This document shows positions 1 to 5,171 of a stretch of 9,540 nt of DNA, piece after piece. The first letter of the stretch is position 1. The number at the start of each line of letters is the position of its first letter. The position numbers were made by a program, and so were the translations under genes. Source of the DNA: Flavobacterium psychrophilum (GTDB lineage Bacteria; Bacteroidota; Bacteroidia; Flavobacteriales; Flavobacteriaceae); contig QFQM01000168.1 in NCBI GenBank assembly GCA_003243255.1, positions 1-9,540 of the forward strand, given 5' to 3'. The notes under the pieces are model-generated. The model was not told where the DNA came from. It saw only the letters and a program-made list of their open reading frames with translations, and made no database searches.

Positions 1-304
1 TCAGGGCATCCATTATCCGCTCTTTGTTTTCGATTTCCAACTGATCGTGGCGATATTTATCAATGCATCTATTCTGCGCAGTGACGTACAGAAAGGCTTC
101 TATATCTGATAGACTTTCAAAAGCCTTTTCAGACCGGAACAATTTAATCATAGCATCCTGGGCTGCATCTTCCGCATGGAATACTGCGCCCCTATTCTGT
201 AAAACAGTAACAAGGGTGAGAAAAAACTCAGTATATAACCTGTCGAATGCTTTATTATCCTTATTATTAATCCCCTCCACCAGGGATCGTTCATCTTCAC
301 TCAT
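1..304 (-). CDS. ECF-family RNA polymerase sigma factor, partial (C-terminal part beyond left edge)
   Basis: The minus strand is open from an ATG at 304-302 to the window edge, giving 101 visible residues without a stop. An in-frame TAA lies 15 nt upstream of the ATG, so this is the only nearby ATG start. The visible part matches sigma-70 region 2: an acidic N-terminus (MSEDERSLVEGI), then AFDRLYTEFF at about residue 19, the region 2.2-like AEDAAQDAMIKLFRS (44-58), and the region 2.4-like FLYVTAQNRCIDKYRH (71-86). Region 4 would lie to the left and is not seen. Family members recruit core RNA polymerase to specific promoters; many in this phylum pair with a FecR-type anti-sigma factor, but none is visible here. 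The leader (305-557) holds a weak promoter-like arrangement on minus: TTG at 428-426 and TATATTG at 409-403, 16 bp apart. The family call is confident; the target regulon is unknown. Confidence 0.88.
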   Translation of the reverse strand, partial: MSEDERSLVEGINNKDNKAFDRLYTEFFLTLVTVLQNRGAVFHAEDAAQDAMIKLFRSEKAFESLSDIEAFLYVTAQNRCIDKYRHDQLEIENKERIMDAL

Positions 305-481
305 GCGGAAAAAGGTTTAATGGTTTGAACGGGGTCGTTCTTCACAAGTGATAGTGGAGCAGGTCCTTGCATGGATTGGATCGATCACATCAATAACATT
401 ATCAATATACGAAAAAAGCCTTTTGCAACGTGTATTTCAGCTGATCTGCAGCTTTACCGGCCATTTATTATCATAAATCAA

Positions 482-515
482 CCCTGCCTGCCACCCGCAT
501 GGATGGCAGACAGGG
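482..515. repeat. Imperfect palindrome / hairpin, possible terminator or dispersed palindromic repeat
   Basis: CCCTG (482-486) pairs with CAGGG (511-515), and CTGCCA (488-493) pairs with TGGCAG (504-509). One C/A mismatch separates the two blocks and the loop is 10 nt. It lies 42 bp past the stop of the HTH gene on minus and between two minus-strand genes, so it could end that transcript. The following minus sequence (TTGATTTATG) is only weakly T-rich, so a termination role is uncertain. It could instead be one copy of a dispersed intergenic palindrome. Confidence 0.5.
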
Positions 516-557
516 AACTGCTACACATAAGCACTTATACCATTGGGATCTACGGGA

Positions 558-767
558 TTACTTATCCCATCCCAGTAATTCATACACATCGTCGATGTTG
601 TATTTGAAATACTGGCAAAACTCCCAGACGGTGATGGTCTGGCGTTTCTTTTTGCCGAGTTCTTCGCGCAGGTCGCTAAAGTCGCGACGTACCTGCCAAA
701 CCGATTTGTTCATCACCCTGGCAGCTTCTTTGGTAGTAATTGTTTTTAACTTACGCTTTGCAGTCAT
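558..767 (-). CDS. Small helix-turn-helix-like DNA-binding protein (69 aa)
   Basis: The reading frame is open further upstream, but the ATG at 767-765 (MTAKRKLKTITT) is the best start. The upstream extension overlaps P1 on the same strand and looks like translated spacer. The 69-residue product is basic at its N-terminus. A helix-turn-helix can be proposed at about residues 11-33, with TTKEAARVMNKS as first helix and turn and VWQVRRDFSDLREEL as recognition helix. It is followed by GKKKRQTITVWEFCQYF, which resembles the second half of small MerR- or excisionase-like winged-helix proteins that occur in Bacteroidota. The acidic C-terminus ends NIDDVYELLGWDK. It reads in the same direction as P1 with a 79-bp gap, so the two may be co-transcribed, and it may regulate the neighbouring P genes (inference). 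A 5-bp inverted repeat (554-558 with 564-568) overlaps its stop codon. Confidence 0.7.
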   Translation of the reverse strand: MTAKRKLKTITTKEAARVMNKSVWQVRRDFSDLREELGKKKRQTITVWEFCQYFKYNIDDVYELLGWDK

Positions 768-804
768 TGCAGAAAGTGTTTTCGTTAATAAAATTTTGGT
801 TATT

Positions 805-835
805 GCGGTACTACTGAACCTACTAAAGCGGTACT
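805..835. promoter_or_regulatory. Pair of 8-bp direct repeats upstream of the HTH gene, possible operator
   Basis: The octamer GCGGTACT occurs at 805-812 and again at 828-835, 23 bp apart start to start, which is about two helical turns. The pair lies in the 79-bp gap between the end of P1 and the HTH gene, about 38-68 bp before the HTH start codon. Direct repeats on one face of the helix before a small regulator gene fit autoregulation, but this is inference from position only. Confidence 0.3.
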
Positions 836-846
836 TACCAATCCAT

Positions 847-1572
847 TTACTGTTTTTTAACCCAATAGCTATCCATGATGGTGACCGGTCCGGGCGTTGC
901 CCCCGGACCATACCATTTGACCCAACCTACTACTATATATATACGATCATTTTGAAAAACATCACTTTTTTGCCGGTACCAGGCCGGTATGGTTATGTTC
1001 CTGACCGGTATCAAGGTGGTTTGGAGCGGGGCGGTTGCTTCTATGTTGTACTGCGCATCGATGGCCAGCAGGAGCACCTTGACGCGGTAGTGCGTAACCT
1101 GCGGCGGCGGGGAGACTGTTGCTACCGGATTGTGGGCGGGCAGCCGTATCCTGATCTGCTGCGTTGCGGGGTTGTATTCACTTTCTATTGTTATGCCGAT
1201 CATTTCTTTCCAGGATGTGGTGGGATTCAAGTCGAGCCCTTTCAAGGTATCCCCATTTCCCTGCAGCAGGTTGCGCATGCCTGGCAAGTTGACCTTATCC
1301 TGCAACACTATTTTAGCCAGTGTGCTGCTGAGCTTACGCCTGGCGATCTTACTACCGGTGGCCTGTTCCACCATTTCACTCCAGCGTTGGGTTAATTTTA
1401 CGATCGCGCCAAATTCTTTGGCCTGCTTGCGGGTGGCTGCAAAAGCAGGATCTGTTTTCACGCGCCTGGCGGAGAGACCGATCTTACGCACTTTGTAATA
1501 GCCGTCGCGGAGCGTGATCGTGACACCGGGGATGGCGCGCTTAGTTATGTGGGTTTCGTTGTTTGTTTGCAT
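847..1572 (-). CDS. P1: uncharacterised protein, divergent member of the P1/P2/P3 family (241 aa)
   Basis: I do not recognise a function. The start is placed at the ATG at 1572-1570 (MQTNNETHIT), because the frame upstream translates the short tandem repeat of the spacer. Points shared with P2: a short N-terminal strand region (GVTITLRDGYYKVRK, about 16-30), the motif RVKTDPAF (37-44; RIKTDPKF in P2), a helical middle with EFG (53-55), GLDLN (112-116; DFEFN in P2), and VTHYRVKVLLLAIDAQYNIE (159-178; ATHYNF and AAIDFEGNQF in P2). No signal peptide or clear membrane segment is visible, so a cytoplasmic or particle-associated protein is likely. It is the most divergent of the three, with a C-terminus richer in Trp and Tyr (VVGWVKWYGPG). 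It is followed on the same strand by the HTH gene. The family is probably Bacteroidota-specific (inference). Confidence 0.75.
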   Translation of the reverse strand: MQTNNETHITKRAIPGVTITLRDGYYKVRKIGLSARRVKTDPAFAATRKQAKEFGAIVKLTQRWSEMVEQATGSKIARRKLSSTLAKIVLQDKVNLPGMRNLLQGNGDTLKGLDLNPTTSWKEMIGITIESEYNPATQQIRIRLPAHNPVATVSPPPQVTHYRVKVLLLAIDAQYNIEATAPLQTTLIPVRNITIPAWYRQKSDVFQNDRIYIVVGWVKWYGPGATPGPVTIMDSYWVKKQ

Positions 1573-1583
1573 GCGTTTTATTT

Positions 1584-1634
1584 GAGTCGGGAAGTTGGAA
1601 AGACCGAAAGTCGGAAAGTCCGGAAGTCTGGAAG
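1584..1634. repeat. Degenerate 8-bp tandem repeat, about six copies, just upstream of P1
   Basis: Consecutive octamers starting at 1584 read GAGTCGGG, AAGTTGGA, AAGACCGA, AAGTCGGA, AAGTCCGG and AAGTCTGG, followed by a partial AAG. The consensus is AAGTCSGR. The array begins 12 bp upstream of the P1 start codon, where the untranslated leader or promoter should lie. The register AAGTYNRN is shared with a second array at 2707-2738. Confidence 0.75.
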
Positions 1635-1675
1635 AAAACACCGTCTACGTTTGTGGTGGTCAGACGATGGGCTGG

Positions 1676-1707
1676 TAATAAAAGGGAACCGGGACGAGCC
1701 CGGTTCC
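1676..1707 (-). terminator. Rho-independent terminator downstream of P2
   Basis: GGAACCGGG (1685-1693) and CCCGGTTCC (1699-1707) form a perfect 9-bp GC-rich stem with a 5-nt loop. Read on minus, the stem is followed by CTTTTATTA. It begins 17 bp after the P2 stop codon, as expected for the end of the P2 transcript, and separates P2 from P1. Confidence 0.85.
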
Positions 1708-1723
1708 GTGTTGCGGGTAGCTG

Positions 1724-2488
1724 TTATATCGGCGAAGCGAGATCGACTGCAGCGATCCTGAGCGCGTTGACGCTTTTACTTTGCGGATATACTTTACCAT
1801 TGACCGTGAGTACGAACTCGATCCCTACGAGCAGGAACAACGGCAAGAGGCTGTTGGCCGGCAAGGTGAGGGTAAGCGGTCCCATGGTCGTGTTGGTGTT
1901 GCCCCATGGCAGGTTGGGCGTTTGCTGCCGCACGACCGTGAACTGGTTGCCTTCGAAATCGATGGCTGCTGCCGCTACAAAGAAATTGTAGTGGGTGGCG
2001 CCATCGGGCGCAGCCATGTCGGTAACCGGAACATGATCGGGCACCGTGACCGTGGACGTGCCAGTGACCCGGTTGATGCCTGCAGTGAGGGGCAGCTTAA
2101 ATACCTGATCGAATGACATGGCGTTGTTGAACTCGAAGTCCTTCAACAGTGCCATATTGCCCAGGCTTACCTTCCGCTGGCCGTAATCGCTCTCCGGATC
2201 GGTTTTCAGGATGCGCACCATGAGCTGGGTGATGCGACTGACCACACGGTTGTCGGCCGCTTTGTCGATCTCCGTATTGCAGGCAGCGCGGAACAGTTTA
2301 CCTGCCTTGCCGCCGGTGGCAAACTCCATCCCATTGAGGAGGGTGTTGCGGAATTTGGGATCGGTTTTGATGCGGTCGCCGCTGACACCGCCTTTGGCGC
2401 GTGCGAGGAAACCATCCTGCGATTTGTAGAAACTGATGTCATCAATGGTACCGCTCAGCTTGATGTGGCGGTTTATCTGCTTTGGCAT
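1724..2488 (-). CDS. P2: uncharacterised protein, best-conserved member of the P1/P2/P3 family (254 aa)
   Basis: I do not recognise a function, but the layout resembles a family of 250-290-aa proteins of unknown role that I recall from Bacteroidota genomes. The chosen start is the ATG at 2488-2486 (MPKQINRH); the upstream extension runs through a hairpin-rich leader. Order of visible parts: a basic N-terminus, a strand segment HIKLSGTIDDISFYKS (8-23), a glycine-rich GFLARAKGG (26-34), RIKTDPKF (39-46), a helical stretch with GGKAGKLFRAA (59-69) and VVSRITQLMVRIL (82-94), GQRKVSLG (103-110), LLKDFEFN (114-121), THYNFFVAAAAIDFEGNQF (165-183), and a C-terminal strand pair FLLVGIEFVL and VNGKVYPQSKS (218-239). 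There is no signal peptide. A strong terminator follows the gene. The long leader with tandem repeats suggests separate regulation from P1. Confidence 0.78.
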   Translation of the reverse strand: MPKQINRHIKLSGTIDDISFYKSQDGFLARAKGGVSGDRIKTDPKFRNTLLNGMEFATGGKAGKLFRAACNTEIDKAADNRVVSRITQLMVRILKTDPESDYGQRKVSLGNMALLKDFEFNNAMSFDQVFKLPLTAGINRVTGTSTVTVPDHVPVTDMAAPDGATHYNFFVAAAAIDFEGNQFTVVRQQTPNLPWGNTNTTMGPLTLTLPANSLLPLFLLVGIEFVLTVNGKVYPQSKSVNALRIAAVDLASPI

Positions 2489-2637
2489 TTTGTTTGCTTT
2501 TAAAAGGTTTGGATTGATTATGAAGTACCGTTGCCCGCGGTGCAACGGCTATAAACGGGTTTCGACCTTCGCTGCCGGACGCCAGCTTTCCGGCTGTTTC
2601 TGGTCAAAACTGCTTATTTGCTTACGACTACTATTTC

Positions 2638-2692
2638 GATACACTATCCATACAGCATCTATACAGCATCCATACACCATCGATACATTGTC
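2638..2692. repeat. Five-copy 11-bp tandem repeat, iteron-like
   Basis: Five head-to-tail 11-mers fill 2638-2648, 2649-2659, 2660-2670, 2671-2681 and 2682-2692. The consensus is NATACANCATC. The two central copies differ only at their first base and the outer ones drift more. There are no spacers, so this is not a CRISPR array. A period near one helical turn puts each copy on nearly the same face of the DNA, as in iterons or cooperative operators. It lies 150-204 bp upstream of the P2 start codon and 325-379 bp upstream of P3. Confidence 0.85.
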
Positions 2693-2706
2693 TTCGCTGT
2701 TTGTCA

Positions 2707-2738
2707 GTTGACAAGTTGAAAAGTTGATAAGGTGAACA
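2707..2738. repeat. 8-bp tandem repeat, four copies
   Basis: Octamers from 2707 read GTTGACAA, GTTGAAAA, GTTGATAA and GGTGAACA. A weaker possible fifth copy, GTTTGTCA, precedes them at 2699. The consensus is GTTGANAA, which in another register is AAGTTGAN. It stands 14 bp from the 11-bp array and shares the AAGTYNRN register with the array at 1584-1634. Confidence 0.75.
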
Positions 2739-3016
2739 GCCTTCTCTTTACTGTCCAGACAAACGTACAACATCACATGGCCTTCCTCCAACTACACATG
2801 ACCGTTTCTATCACTCATGCTCCATTTGCTCCTTTTATTTTTCAATCGTATAACGATCAATTTGTTACCAGTAAACGCAAATTTTAAATGCTATAAAAAG
2901 GAGCACCTGCGTCAATTCCGGGCATGACGGTTTGGAGACCGGGTACCCGGGATCGTATGTTTGCTTCATCACGATTGTCATGACAACGCATTGCTTCATT
3001 TTAAAAACTTATTATC

Positions 3017-3904
3017 ATGGGCCAACAACGCGCCAAACACCTCAATAATCAACTGCCTGCCACGGGCAGTGCACAAGCTTATGCTTCGCGCGGCGAAGCG
3101 CTGATCCGCACCGCTTTCCATAAACACCTACAGGATATCCATGATCCTACGCAGACTCCCCGCCTGATATCGAAGCTCACCAGCATTATTACCAGCAATC
3201 CTTTGCATACCGTGGGACAGCGGAGCCTGCCTGCCGCCGATATCGGGCAACTGGAAGGGTTTGAATTTTGTGCGCAGCAATCGCTGCTGCGCTACCTGTT
3301 GTATCCTGCCGTGACCGTGGACCGGCGTACGGGCGTGTGCCAGGTGCAGCTCTCGCTCTTTAGCCGTCCCAAGCTCCCCTCCGCTTTGCGGTTTGTGACT
3401 CACTTGCAAGTAATCGCCGTGGCCTGCGAGCTGGACTTTGCCGGGGACAGCTTTGTAGCGTATGAACACAGCAGCCCGGCCCTGAACTTCAATGAGGACA
3501 CAAAACTGACGCTGCAGCCGGGCATTCCTGTAGACTCTGCCCTTCCGATTGTGGTGGCGGTGGGCGTGCGCCTGCTGCAGGTGATCAATGGTATTCCGTA
3601 TGTGATGAAGCAGGAAGGTAAGATCCCTTTCACCATCGTGAAGGCATCGCGGGCGGTACGCGCCCTGCAGGTAGATGTGGGGAGCCTGTCGGTGGTGCGG
3701 GGCTATTTGCCGAAGGAGGAGGAAGTCAGGAAGCCGGAGGCAGGAGGTAAGATGGAGGATACAGCGACTCCTGTTGCTGTTTTGGAAGACGCAGTTCCTG
3801 CACCTTCCAGGGCAGCGAAGCCGGGTTTGAAAAAAAGTGCTGCCAAACGAACAGCCACCAATAATAAGAAGCAGCCTGCGAAACGATCTGCTAAAGAAGT
3901 ATAG
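3017..3904 (+). CDS. P3: uncharacterised P1/P2/P3-family protein with a basic C-terminal tail (295 aa)
   Basis: No function is recognised. An in-frame TAA 15 nt upstream makes the ATG at 3017 the natural start. P3 lacks the first 50-60 residues of P2 (the DISFYKS strand region and the KTDP motif) and aligns from about residue 31: RTAFHKHL, then GQRSLPAADIG (67-77), LEGFEF (79-84; LLKDFEF in P2), VTHLQVIAVACELDFAGDSF (127-146; THYNFF and AIDFEGNQF in P2), and VVAVGVRLLQVINGIPYVMKQ (179-199; LVGIEFVLTVNGKVYPQ in P2). After about residue 232 comes a 60-residue tail absent from P1 and P2. This is first acidic and Pro-rich, then Lys/Ala-rich (GLKKSAAKR, KKQPAKRSAKEV), and resembles histone H1-like nucleic-acid-binding tails. 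It is transcribed away from P2 and toward the small membrane protein gene. Confidence 0.78.
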   Translation: MGQQRAKHLNNQLPATGSAQAYASRGEALIRTAFHKHLQDIHDPTQTPRLISKLTSIITSNPLHTVGQRSLPAADIGQLEGFEFCAQQSLLRYLLYPAVTVDRRTGVCQVQLSLFSRPKLPSALRFVTHLQVIAVACELDFAGDSFVAYEHSSPALNFNEDTKLTLQPGIPVDSALPIVVAVGVRLLQVINGIPYVMKQEGKIPFTIVKASRAVRALQVDVGSLSVVRGYLPKEEEVRKPEAGGKMEDTATPVAVLEDAVPAPSRAAKPGLKKSAAKRTATNNKKQPAKRSAKEV

Positions 3905-3954
3905 GCTGATGGTTATATGGATGAGGCCGATCTGTATAACGGCAGCCGGGTTTC

Positions 3955-3966
3955 TTATCGCGATAA
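3955..3966. repeat. 12-bp perfect palindrome TTATCGCGATAA
   Basis: TTATCGCGATAA is self-complementary over its full length. It sits between two GGGTTT direct repeats (3948-3953 and 3968-3973), 50 bp after the P3 stop codon. It could be a protein-binding site or part of the transcript end, but there is no T-tract close enough for a standard terminator. Confidence 0.4.
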
Positions 3967-3987
3967 TGGGTTTTGATCAGTAGCCTT

Positions 3988-4101
3988 TCAACCCGCCCGG
4001 AATGATTGCCTGTGCCAGCGGACGCTTACCGGAGCCGCCAGTACTCCCCTTTAGCTTACCGCTAACCAAGTGCTGGTACTGACAGCATTCCGGGCTGTTG
4101 A
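3988..4101. other. Structured intergenic element closed by long inverted repeats, candidate ncRNA or mobile-site relic
   Basis: TCAAC (3988-3992) pairs with GTTGA (4097-4101), and GCCCGGAATG (3995-4004) pairs perfectly with CATTCCGGGC (4086-4095). A CC/T internal bulge separates the two blocks, so 15 base pairs close an 81-nt interior. Inside, CCAGTACT (4038-4045) can pair with AGTGCTGG (4069-4076) with one G-U wobble. GCTTACC occurs twice (4024-4030 and 4054-4060), and TAGC/GCTA (4052-4055 with 4061-4064) forms a small inner hairpin. The element fills most of the gap between P3 and the small membrane protein gene. No known RNA family is recognised. Confidence 0.5.
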
Positions 4102-4138
4102 TCGATCACCCAATTTTTTCACCTTTTAACTTGTTGAT

Positions 4139-4354
4139 ATGAGTATTCCCGAACGTATGAGCAGCCCTACCCCGCCCTTCTTTGCGAAGCTGCGGAATAT
4201 AGGGCTGGTCCTTGCTGCAGTAAGCGGCGCTATACTTAGTACGCCAGTGACCTTACCGCCACTGCTGGTGACGATCGCCGGTTATATAGCCGTGGCTGGT
4301 ACGGTGGCCAGCGCCGTGGCGCAGGCGGTGACGGCAAAGGATGAGAATTTGTAG
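4139..4354 (+). CDS. Small hydrophobic, holin-like membrane protein (71 aa)
   Basis: The start is an ATG at 4139 after an A+T-rich leader; a second in-frame ATG at 4157 is possible. The product has a short polar N-terminus with SPTPPFFAKLRN (9-20), then two hydrophobic stretches, IGLVLAAVSGAILS (21-34) and LLVTIAGYIAVAGTVASAVAQAV (42-64), divided by TPVTLPP, and a charged end, TAKDENL. Two membrane helices with a short proline turn and charged tails resemble phage holins or small toxin-like membrane proteins, but size and hydropathy alone cannot prove that. It is co-directional with P3 after a 234-bp structured spacer, so it may belong to the same group of genes. A bidirectional terminator follows at 4380-4406. 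Confidence 0.72.
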   Translation: MSIPERMSSPTPPFFAKLRNIGLVLAAVSGAILSTPVTLPPLLVTIAGYIAVAGTVASAVAQAVTAKDENL

Positions 4355-4379
4355 ATGGTTACTGTTTACTTTTGCCATG

Positions 4380-4406
4380 AAAAAGCCCTGCATTTCTATG
4401 CAGGGC
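4380..4406. terminator. Bidirectional terminator between convergent genes
   Basis: GCCCTGCAT (4385-4393) and ATGCAGGGC (4398-4406) form a perfect 9-bp stem with a 4-nt loop. On minus it is followed by TTTTT (4384-4380), a good U-tract for the transcript ending with copy A. On plus it is followed by AATTATAA, a weaker tail for the 71-aa membrane protein gene. Its position between converging genes fits use in both directions. Confidence 0.85.
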
Positions 4407-4471
4407 AATTATAATGACCAGTCCTATTGTAATAAAATGCAAAGCAGACCGCTTATCACATAGACATAAAG

Positions 4472-4762
4472 TCAATCTATAATTAATTTTACAGACGGAC
4501 ACTCTAATTCGGCGGTACATTGAAGAGAAGTTGTAATGATTCTATCTTCCTTATCAAAGGCAGTAGCGTATATATTAGGCGGACCGACAACTAAGTCGCT
4601 AGCAGGTAAAATGGTTGTCAAATTGCAGATGGTCACAGAAGGACCGCCTTAAATCAAGGTTTTTGTACACCAGGCTCTGCCAAATACATTGACCTTGAAT
4701 GCCAGCGCTCCTCCTAATATTGCACAGATAATCAAAGACGTCAATAGGATTTTTGCTTTCAT
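4472..4762 (-). pseudogene. Copy A: small exported Cys protein with an in-frame stop
   Basis: Translation from the ATG at 4762-4760 gives a clear signal peptide (MKAKILLTSLIICAILGGAL, then AFK) and reaches CTKTLI before a TAA at 4651-4649 (codon 38). Reading through that stop, the frame continues GGPSVTICN, then GPPNIYATAFDKEDRIITTSLQC and LECPSVKLIID to a TGA at 4472-4474. The full frame equals copy B in length (96 codons). The stop falls where B has Ser39, so a single TCA to TAA change explains it. The 3' two thirds remain well conserved, so inactivation looks recent, or the stop is read through or is a sequencing error. It is the last gene of the C-B-A run and is followed by the terminator at 4380-4406. 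Confidence 0.75.
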
Positions 4763-4804
4763 TACTTAAAAATTAAAGGTAAAATACAATAATATAGACT
4801 ATAC

Positions 4805-5095
4805 CTAGTCTATAACGAGACGTACAGCGGGGCATTCCAAACATGTACATTGCAATGTAGTAGTAATTGGATTTCCTTCCATATCAAGGCTGGTTGCATA
4901 TACATTTGGCGTACCGAATATTTCCATGCTATTTACAGCTAATGGAATATTATCACAATAACTAATTGAAGGGCCACCAGATATGTATGTTTTGGTACAA
5001 AAACTGGTATTGAATGCTTTTGCTTTAAACGCAAGTATGCCTCCGAGAGCAGCAAAAAGTGTAAAAGACAGCAGCATAATTTTTTCTTTTCTCAT
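4805..5095 (-). CDS. Copy B: small exported Cys-containing protein (96 aa), intact
   Basis: The start is the ATG at 5095-5093 (MRKEKIMLLS). An upstream TTG in frame would extend translation across the leader hairpin and into the end of copy C, and is rejected. Residues 1-22 form a Sec signal peptide (KEKIMLLSFTLFAALGGILA) with likely signal peptidase I cleavage at ILA before FKAK. The mature part has CTKT (33-36), SGGPSISYC (39-47), PNVYATSLD (63-71), then ITTTLQCTCLECP with Cys83, Cys85 and Cys88, and ends VRLVID. The A and D copies have one more residue between the last two family cysteines; B has an extra Cys there. An even cysteine pattern in the relatives suggests disulfides formed outside the cytoplasm. 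Function is unknown; it resembles small exported Bacteroidota proteins of the DUF6520 kind (from memory, unverified). The leader carries a hairpin shared with copy C. Confidence 0.8.
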   Translation of the reverse strand: MRKEKIMLLSFTLFAALGGILAFKAKAFNTSFCTKTYISGGPSISYCDNIPLAVNSMEIFGTPNVYATSLDMEGNPITTTLQCTCLECPAVRLVID

Positions 5096-5103
5096 GATTC
5101 TGA

Positions 5104-5134
5104 TGCTTTTTACATCCAAAAAGCTAAAGTTTAG
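5104..5134 (-). promoter_or_regulatory. Conserved leader hairpin before copy B
   Basis: GCTTTTT (5105-5111) and AAAAAGC (5118-5124) form a 7-bp inverted repeat with a 6-nt loop. It is flanked on the upstream side by the small palindrome CTAAACTTTAG (minus strand, 5134-5124). It ends 9 nt before the start codon of copy B. The 31-nt block matches the one before copy C at 27 of 31 positions, and all four differences lie in the loop or the flanking palindrome, not in the stem. Confidence 0.6.
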
Positions 5135-5171
5135 GTTCGTTAGGAAATTAAAGTATATCAGCAGTAAAGGC

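Larger units (their letters stand above)
2489..3016. other. 528-bp intergenic region between divergent P2 and P3
   Basis: I see no convincing gene here. Near P2 the region holds two hairpins: CCGTTGC/GCAACGG (2528-2534 with 2542-2548) and GCCGGA/TCCGGC (2574-2579 with 2589-2594), both in the presumed P2 leader. In the middle are the 11-bp array (2638-2692) and an 8-bp array (2707-2738). Closer to P3 the DNA turns A+T-rich (about 2820-2900), where a promoter would fit, although I found no clean Bacteroidota -33/-7 pair. A 12-bp perfect palindrome CCGGGTACCCGG lies at 2939-2950. P3 follows an A+T-rich leader. Confidence 0.6.

Noticed and set aside
499..1395. Long open frame on plus across the HTH gene and P1
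   Set aside because: It is antisense to P1 and the HTH gene, has no family-like motifs, and P1 shares motifs with P2 and P3 in the opposite strand.
1573..1641. Upstream start for P1 at 1641
   Set aside because: The added residues come only from the 8-bp tandem repeat and have no counterpart in P2.
2436..2711. Plus-strand frame with a CPRC motif (MKYRCPRCNGYKRV)
   Set aside because: It runs through the P2 leader hairpins and into the 11-bp repeat array, so its sequence is explained by repeats. One CPRC without a second Cys pair is not enough for a zinc protein.
2638..2738. CRISPR array
   Set aside because: Units of 8 and 11 bp are directly joined with no spacers, and no cas genes are visible.
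2549..2791. Minus-strand 80-aa frame upstream of P2
   Set aside because: It is built largely from translated tandem repeats and has no recognisable domain or start context.
3986..4103. Integron attC site
   Set aside because: Size and inverted ends are suggestive, but the end heptamers TTTCAAC and GTTGATC do not meet RYYYAAC and GTTRRRY, and no integrase is visible.
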